In this document: positions 61,461 through 64,000 of the stretch, in pieces
How the letters are laid out: every line of letters begins with the position of its first letter
Numbering within the stretch: position 1 is the stretch's first letter
Assembly: GCA_021794595.1 (NCBI GenBank)
Contig: JAJYQN010000065.1
Location: forward strand, 1-64,000
From: Pseudomonadota bacterium
Lineage (GTDB): Bacteria; Pseudomonadota; Gammaproteobacteria; Acidiferrobacterales; Acidiferrobacteraceae
DNA length: 64,000 nt
Direction of reading: 5' to 3'
Position numbers and translations under genes: made by a program
The notes under the pieces: model-generated
What the model was told of the DNA's origin: nothing
The model's input: only the letters and a program-made list of their open reading frames with translations
Database searches by the model: none

Positions 61461-62090
61461 CAGATGGGCGGGCGGTAGGGCTATATAGAGGAGGATAGCC
61501 CCATACTGAGTGATGCTCCCGGCGAGCACAAAGAGATGCCACGTCTCATGCCCAAAGCGCCACTTCTCATCGAACACGAAAAATATCACGCCGAGGCTGT
61601 AGAAAAGCCCGCCCGCCGTGAGCCATGCGAGGCCCCCTGGCGCCAAGTTCCTCATGAGCGGGTTGAGGGCTATGATGATGAGCCACCCCATCAGAATGTA
61701 GAAGATCATCGACATCCGGCGTGTCCGTTGGGGGATGAACTCTTGTACGATGCCGAGTACGGCCAGGCCCCACAGCACGCCAAACAGTGACCAGCCCCAC
61801 GGGCCGCGCAAGGGCCCGAATGCAAACGGGGTATAGGTTCCCGCGATCAGGAGATAGATCGCCGCGTGGTCGAGTCGTCGAAAGACCCGCCGCGCTCGTC
61901 CGCCAAGCGCGTGGTAAAGGCTGGATGAGGTATAGAGGAAGATCAGCGTGAGCCCATAGACGCTAAAGCTCACGATGGACCACGGATCGCCGCGCTCCGA
62001 GGCGATCACGATCAGGATGATCGTCCCCACCGTCGCTAAAACGCCGCCTAGGGCATGGCTTAGGCTATTGAACCGCTCGTGTCGCTCCAT
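61455..62090 (-). CDS. hemolysin III/PAQR family membrane protein
   Basis: 211 residues with seven membrane helices. Metal-site residues typical of the family appear in SSLYHALG, RRLDHAAIYLLIAGTYTPF and FGHETWHLFVLAGS. Members are integral membrane hydrolase-like proteins; in bacteria a link to membrane fluidity homeostasis is reported for TrhA. Single gene, start ATG 62090. Confidence 0.9.
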   Translation of the reverse strand: MERHERFNSLSHALGGVLATVGTIILIVIASERGDPWSIVSFSVYGLTLIFLYTSSSLYHALGGRARRVFRRLDHAAIYLLIAGTYTPFAFGPLRGPWGWSLFGVLWGLAVLGIVQEFIPQRTRRMSMIFYILMGWLIIIALNPLMRNLAPGGLAWLTAGGLFYSLGVIFFVFDEKWRFGHETWHLFVLAGSITQYGAILLYIALPPAHLP

Positions 62091-62225
62091 CGCACCCCAA
62101 CCGTCCGCTGTGTTTAGCGTACTGTACCGCCTTAGGGTTTTGGAATAATAGTGGGGTAGCGCTCGCCGTGTGCGGCATCATAGACCCCGGTGGCTGTGCC
62201 CGGGGCGGTCGCGGCTGGGGGCGCC

Positions 62226-62693
62226 TCAGCTGCGCCCGGTATTTTGAAAGCTATCGACTAAGCCGCTCGTAAGGCGGGCGAGGAGCGGTTTTGCGGCCTC
62301 AAGAAGGAGTGTTCCGATATCTGGGCCCGTCGGGGCCCACTTGATGCCTGCCCAATAGTCCGGCTCTCGCGGCGGCCGTTGCTCGACCTCGTCCCGCCGA
62401 CCCTGGAGATAGGCCCCTTCGAGTTCGCGCGCCAATGCGCTTGAGCGCCGTGCTTGAGGCTTTCCCGAGCGCGCGCCGAGCAGAAGCCCCGCCGCCAGGC
62501 TCAAACCGAGCGTTGGCAGTGGGTGTTCGGCCGCCCAGCGCACCGGGAACATGACCTGCCGCTCCAGGCTCCCCACCGCACCTGCTACCCGCTCACCGAG
62601 CGCGTCCAGGGTGTCGGCTAGGTCGCGACGATGTCGTTCCGCCTCTTCGCGGGCATCCTCTGACGAAAAGACTTCGACGAATTCATGGCGCAT
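62226..62693 (-). CDS. hypothetical envelope protein following YqjE-like gene
   Basis: 155 residues. A charged, helical N-terminal half (EDAREEAERHRRDLADTLDALG) is followed by one hydrophobic segment (LGLSLAAGLLLGA, about residue 82) and a soluble tail. It resembles DUF3618/YqjK-type partners of ElaB/YqjD-YqjE clusters. ATG 62693 overlaps the stop of the upstream gene by one base. Confidence 0.72.
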   Translation of the reverse strand: MRHEFVEVFSSEDAREEAERHRRDLADTLDALGERVAGAVGSLERQVMFPVRWAAEHPLPTLGLSLAAGLLLGARSGKPQARRSSALARELEGAYLQGRRDEVEQRPPREPDYWAGIKWAPTGPDIGTLLLEAAKPLLARLTSGLVDSFQNTGRS

Positions 62694-63163
62694 TATGACC
62701 CCCTGTTTCCGACCTTATTTTTCCATTCGTTTTTAATGAATTGCTTGTCGGCTGCGATCTCGGTACGCGATTTCTTCATATGGGCGTCATAACCCATGCG
62801 CTTGGCGTGCCGCATCGCCATGAGGCCGCCGGCGGTGGTAAAGACGACGCCGATAATGAGGGCGCTGGCCCAAAAGCTTGTGATGGCCGCTACGTGCCCC
62901 ACGATAAGAGCAGCCAGCCCTATGATCAGAAACGCGAGTAGGCTCAAAAGCCCCAGAAGGGCGATAGCACTGTATAAGGTGGCCTTCAGGGCATCGGCGA
63001 TGATCGCGCGGATGCTTTCCTCGAGTTCAAGTTTGACGAGGTTGGCTTCGCTGCGGATGAGGTCCGCCGCCTCGTTCACGGCGTGACGAAAAAGCGCCAC
63101 GAGGGAGCTTTGGGTGCCAGTCGGTCTTGGGCTTAACGATTCCGAGTTCCATTGAGTTGCCAT
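62693..63163 (-). CDS. YqjE/holin-X-like (DUF1469-type) membrane protein
   Basis: 156 residues. A cytoplasmic helix (ADLIRSEANLVKLELEESIR) precedes two long membrane helices (about residues 60-85 and 90-115). This layout matches the YqjE/putative holin-X family found with YqjD/ElaB proteins. The function is unknown; a link to stress-associated membrane or ribosome docking is known for E. coli YqjD only. It lies 8 bp after the next upstream gene. Confidence 0.78.
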   Translation of the reverse strand: MATQWNSESLSPRPTGTQSSLVALFRHAVNEAADLIRSEANLVKLELEESIRAIIADALKATLYSAIALLGLLSLLAFLIIGLAALIVGHVAAITSFWASALIIGVVFTTAGGLMAMRHAKRMGYDAHMKKSRTEIAADKQFIKNEWKNKVGNRGS

Positions 63164-63171
63164 GACAGCAC

Positions 63172-63411
63172 CTACCGTTTTATGAGCTTACCGAGGATGA
63201 GGCCGACACCAAAGCCGATAGCGATGCTGGCCCCTGGGTGTTCGCGGATGCGTTTTTCGAGATCGTGGCGCATAGTCGCGACATCGCGATCGGAGAGGTA
63301 GGCGCTGATGCGGCGCAACACGCTTAGTGTCTCTTCTAAGAAGTAGGGGGTTTCCGGCGTCGGTCGTGGTGCCGAGTCTCCTTCGTAGGCGAATTTCTCT
63401 GACGCGCTCAT
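63172..63411 (-). CDS. YqjD/ElaB-like small tail-anchored protein
   Basis: 79 residues. A soluble helical part with a heptad-like RHDLEKRIREHPG leads into a C-terminal glycine-rich membrane segment (ASIAIGFGVGLILGKLIKR), as in DUF883 proteins that anchor ribosomes to the membrane. ATG 63411 with GGAG 6 bp upstream is chosen over 63423. Confidence 0.8.
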   Translation of the reverse strand: MSASEKFAYEGDSAPRPTPETPYFLEETLSVLRRISAYLSDRDVATMRHDLEKRIREHPGASIAIGFGVGLILGKLIKR

Positions 63412-63485
63412 GGGAATCTCCACGGAAGACGAAACCCTACCTTAGCTCATCGCCTGTTTGGGGAAATCGGACTTAAGGATGCTGT

Positions 63486-64000
63486 CTAGGCGGTGTTGAT
63501 GGTATGGGCCAGAGAACGTGGCAGGAGTGACCGAAGGTGGGCCCAGAGCACACCTATCAACTCATGGACGACTTTGGCCGACAGGGCTATCGCATGGGCA
63601 CTTGGCAAATATGACAGGATCGTGCTGCTCCGCCGACTTTTTGTTACAAAGTCAGTCGGGGCCGGGACCACGGTGAAGCCGGCTTGTCGAAACAGCAGGA
63701 CCGCGCGTCTCATATGCCAGGCTTGGGTCACAAGGAAGATATCGCGTATCCCAAGAGGCAAGAGGATGGCGGCCGAATCGTGGGCGTTTTGGGCGGTGGT
63801 TTGGGAATGATCTTCCACCCATTTCACGGGCGTTTTGAAGTCGCGACGCAGAACCCTACGCATAAGGATCGCAGCCGGCGGCCCGCCGAGCGGGGCGCCC
63901 CCTGAGGTGAGGATGGGCAGCTGGCTTTCGCGAAAGAGGCGGGCCGCGTAGCGCAGGCGCACCAAGGTATCGGTCCCAACCGTGTCCTGTCCTCCGTATT
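63486..64000 (-). CDS. YdcF-like (DUF218) protein, N-terminus outside window
   Basis: The frame is open to the window end and continues upstream of the ORF-track start (TTG at 63965). ILTSGGAP, the Thr/Gln/Asn motif SQTTAQNAHDSA and LVTQAWHMRRAVLLFRQAGF are typical of DUF218/ElyC-YdcF proteins, which bind SAM or act in envelope polysaccharide metabolism. The C-terminal hydrophobic stretch is short. The role is not certain. Confidence 0.85.
   Translation of the reverse strand, partial: YGGQDTVGTDTLVRLRYAARLFRESQLPILTSGGAPLGGPPAAILMRRVLRRDFKTPVKWVEDHSQTTAQNAHDSAAILLPLGIRDIFLVTQAWHMRRAVLLFRQAGFTVVPAPTDFVTKSRRSSTILSYLPSAHAIALSAKVVHELIGVLWAHLRSLLPRSLAHTINTA

Noticed and set aside
61455-62090. Reading hemolysin III as a toxin or virulence factor
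   Set aside because: The family name is historical; the sequence is a PAQR-type membrane protein widespread in non-pathogens.
1-64000. CRISPR array, tRNA, rRNA, prophage or intact transposase
   Set aside because: No regular repeat-spacer pattern, no cloverleaf-like sequence, and no transposase or phage structural motif seen by eye; a dedicated RNA scan would be needed to exclude small RNAs.

Overview
The window is a dense, high-GC stretch of a gammaproteobacterial chromosome with short spacers and many 1-26 bp gene overlaps. The surA-pdxA-rsmA-lptD block, separate glyQ/glyS genes, an arn (lipid A aminoarabinose) operon and AmgK/MurU are typical of Gammaproteobacteria. PPi-dependent phosphofructokinase beside a proton-pumping pyrophosphatase, a TusA-type sulfur carrier and many NO/low-oxygen genes suggest a chemolithotroph of the Acidiferrobacter type. 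That placement is inference from gene content, not from a search. I found no tRNA, rRNA, CRISPR array or intact insertion sequence.

Layout. 0-4 kb: 3' end of pfp, a small unknown ORF, hppA, a YfcE-like phosphoesterase and a cytochrome c. 4-11.2 kb: a compact arn operon in which the two halves of ArnA are separate genes. 11.3-17.8 kb: hrpB with a tiny coupled leader ORF, convergent bioB-ugd (Ugd makes the UDP-GlcA used by arn), a DksA-like protein, a long spacer with stable hairpins, and a histone H1-like protein. 18-25.2 kb: amgK-murU (peptidoglycan recycling) divergent from lptD-surA-pdxA-rsmA. 25.2-31.4 kb: queH, acyltransferase, gmhB, a MazG-like protein, glyS-glyQ and mtgA, all on the minus strand. 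31.5-36.6 kb: a PP-loop enzyme with a TusA-like carrier, a CDF metal transporter, glnA behind a sigma-54-type promoter, and a ferritin-like protein. 36.6-44.3 kb: a YVTN lipoprotein, fnr, and a divergent NO-related operon (hemerythrin-DUF2249, two polytopic membrane proteins including NnrS, and a CopD-like protein).

44.3-61.4 kb is an anaerobiosis region. It holds class III ribonucleotide reductase (nrdD, a separate 60-residue glycyl-radical ORF, nrdG), two radical-SAM genes, ubiU-ubiV, a lipoate ligase-DUF116 fusion, ubiT, ubiD, hemN, a nitronate monooxygenase-like flavoprotein and a DUF2249-hemerythrin protein. Perfect FNR boxes (TTGAT-N4-ATCAA) lie between nrdD and the ubiUV operon, before hemN and before fnr; near-matches lie before ubiT/ubiD, before the hemerythrin gene and before the flavoprotein gene. 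The cluster looks like one FNR-controlled switch covering anaerobic dNTP, heme and O2-independent ubiquinone synthesis.

The region is interrupted at 52.5-54.6 kb by an AbiE-type toxin-antitoxin pair. It lies between two identical copies (about 447 bp) of the 3' end of the DUF116 gene plus the tail of the neighbouring methyltransferase gene. The left copy is further interrupted by a 164-bp element with inverted-repeat ends and a near-perfect 5-bp target duplication. The last 2.5 kb holds a hemolysin III-type protein, three small YqjD/YqjE-like envelope proteins and a partial YdcF-like protein.

Most notable points: the split NrdD whose radical-bearing domain is its own gene; the single FNR box placed to drive two divergent class II promoters; the lipoate ligase-DUF116 fusion in the ubiUV operon; the duplication-flanked toxin-antitoxin insertion; and a SurA lacking a recognisable signal peptide.
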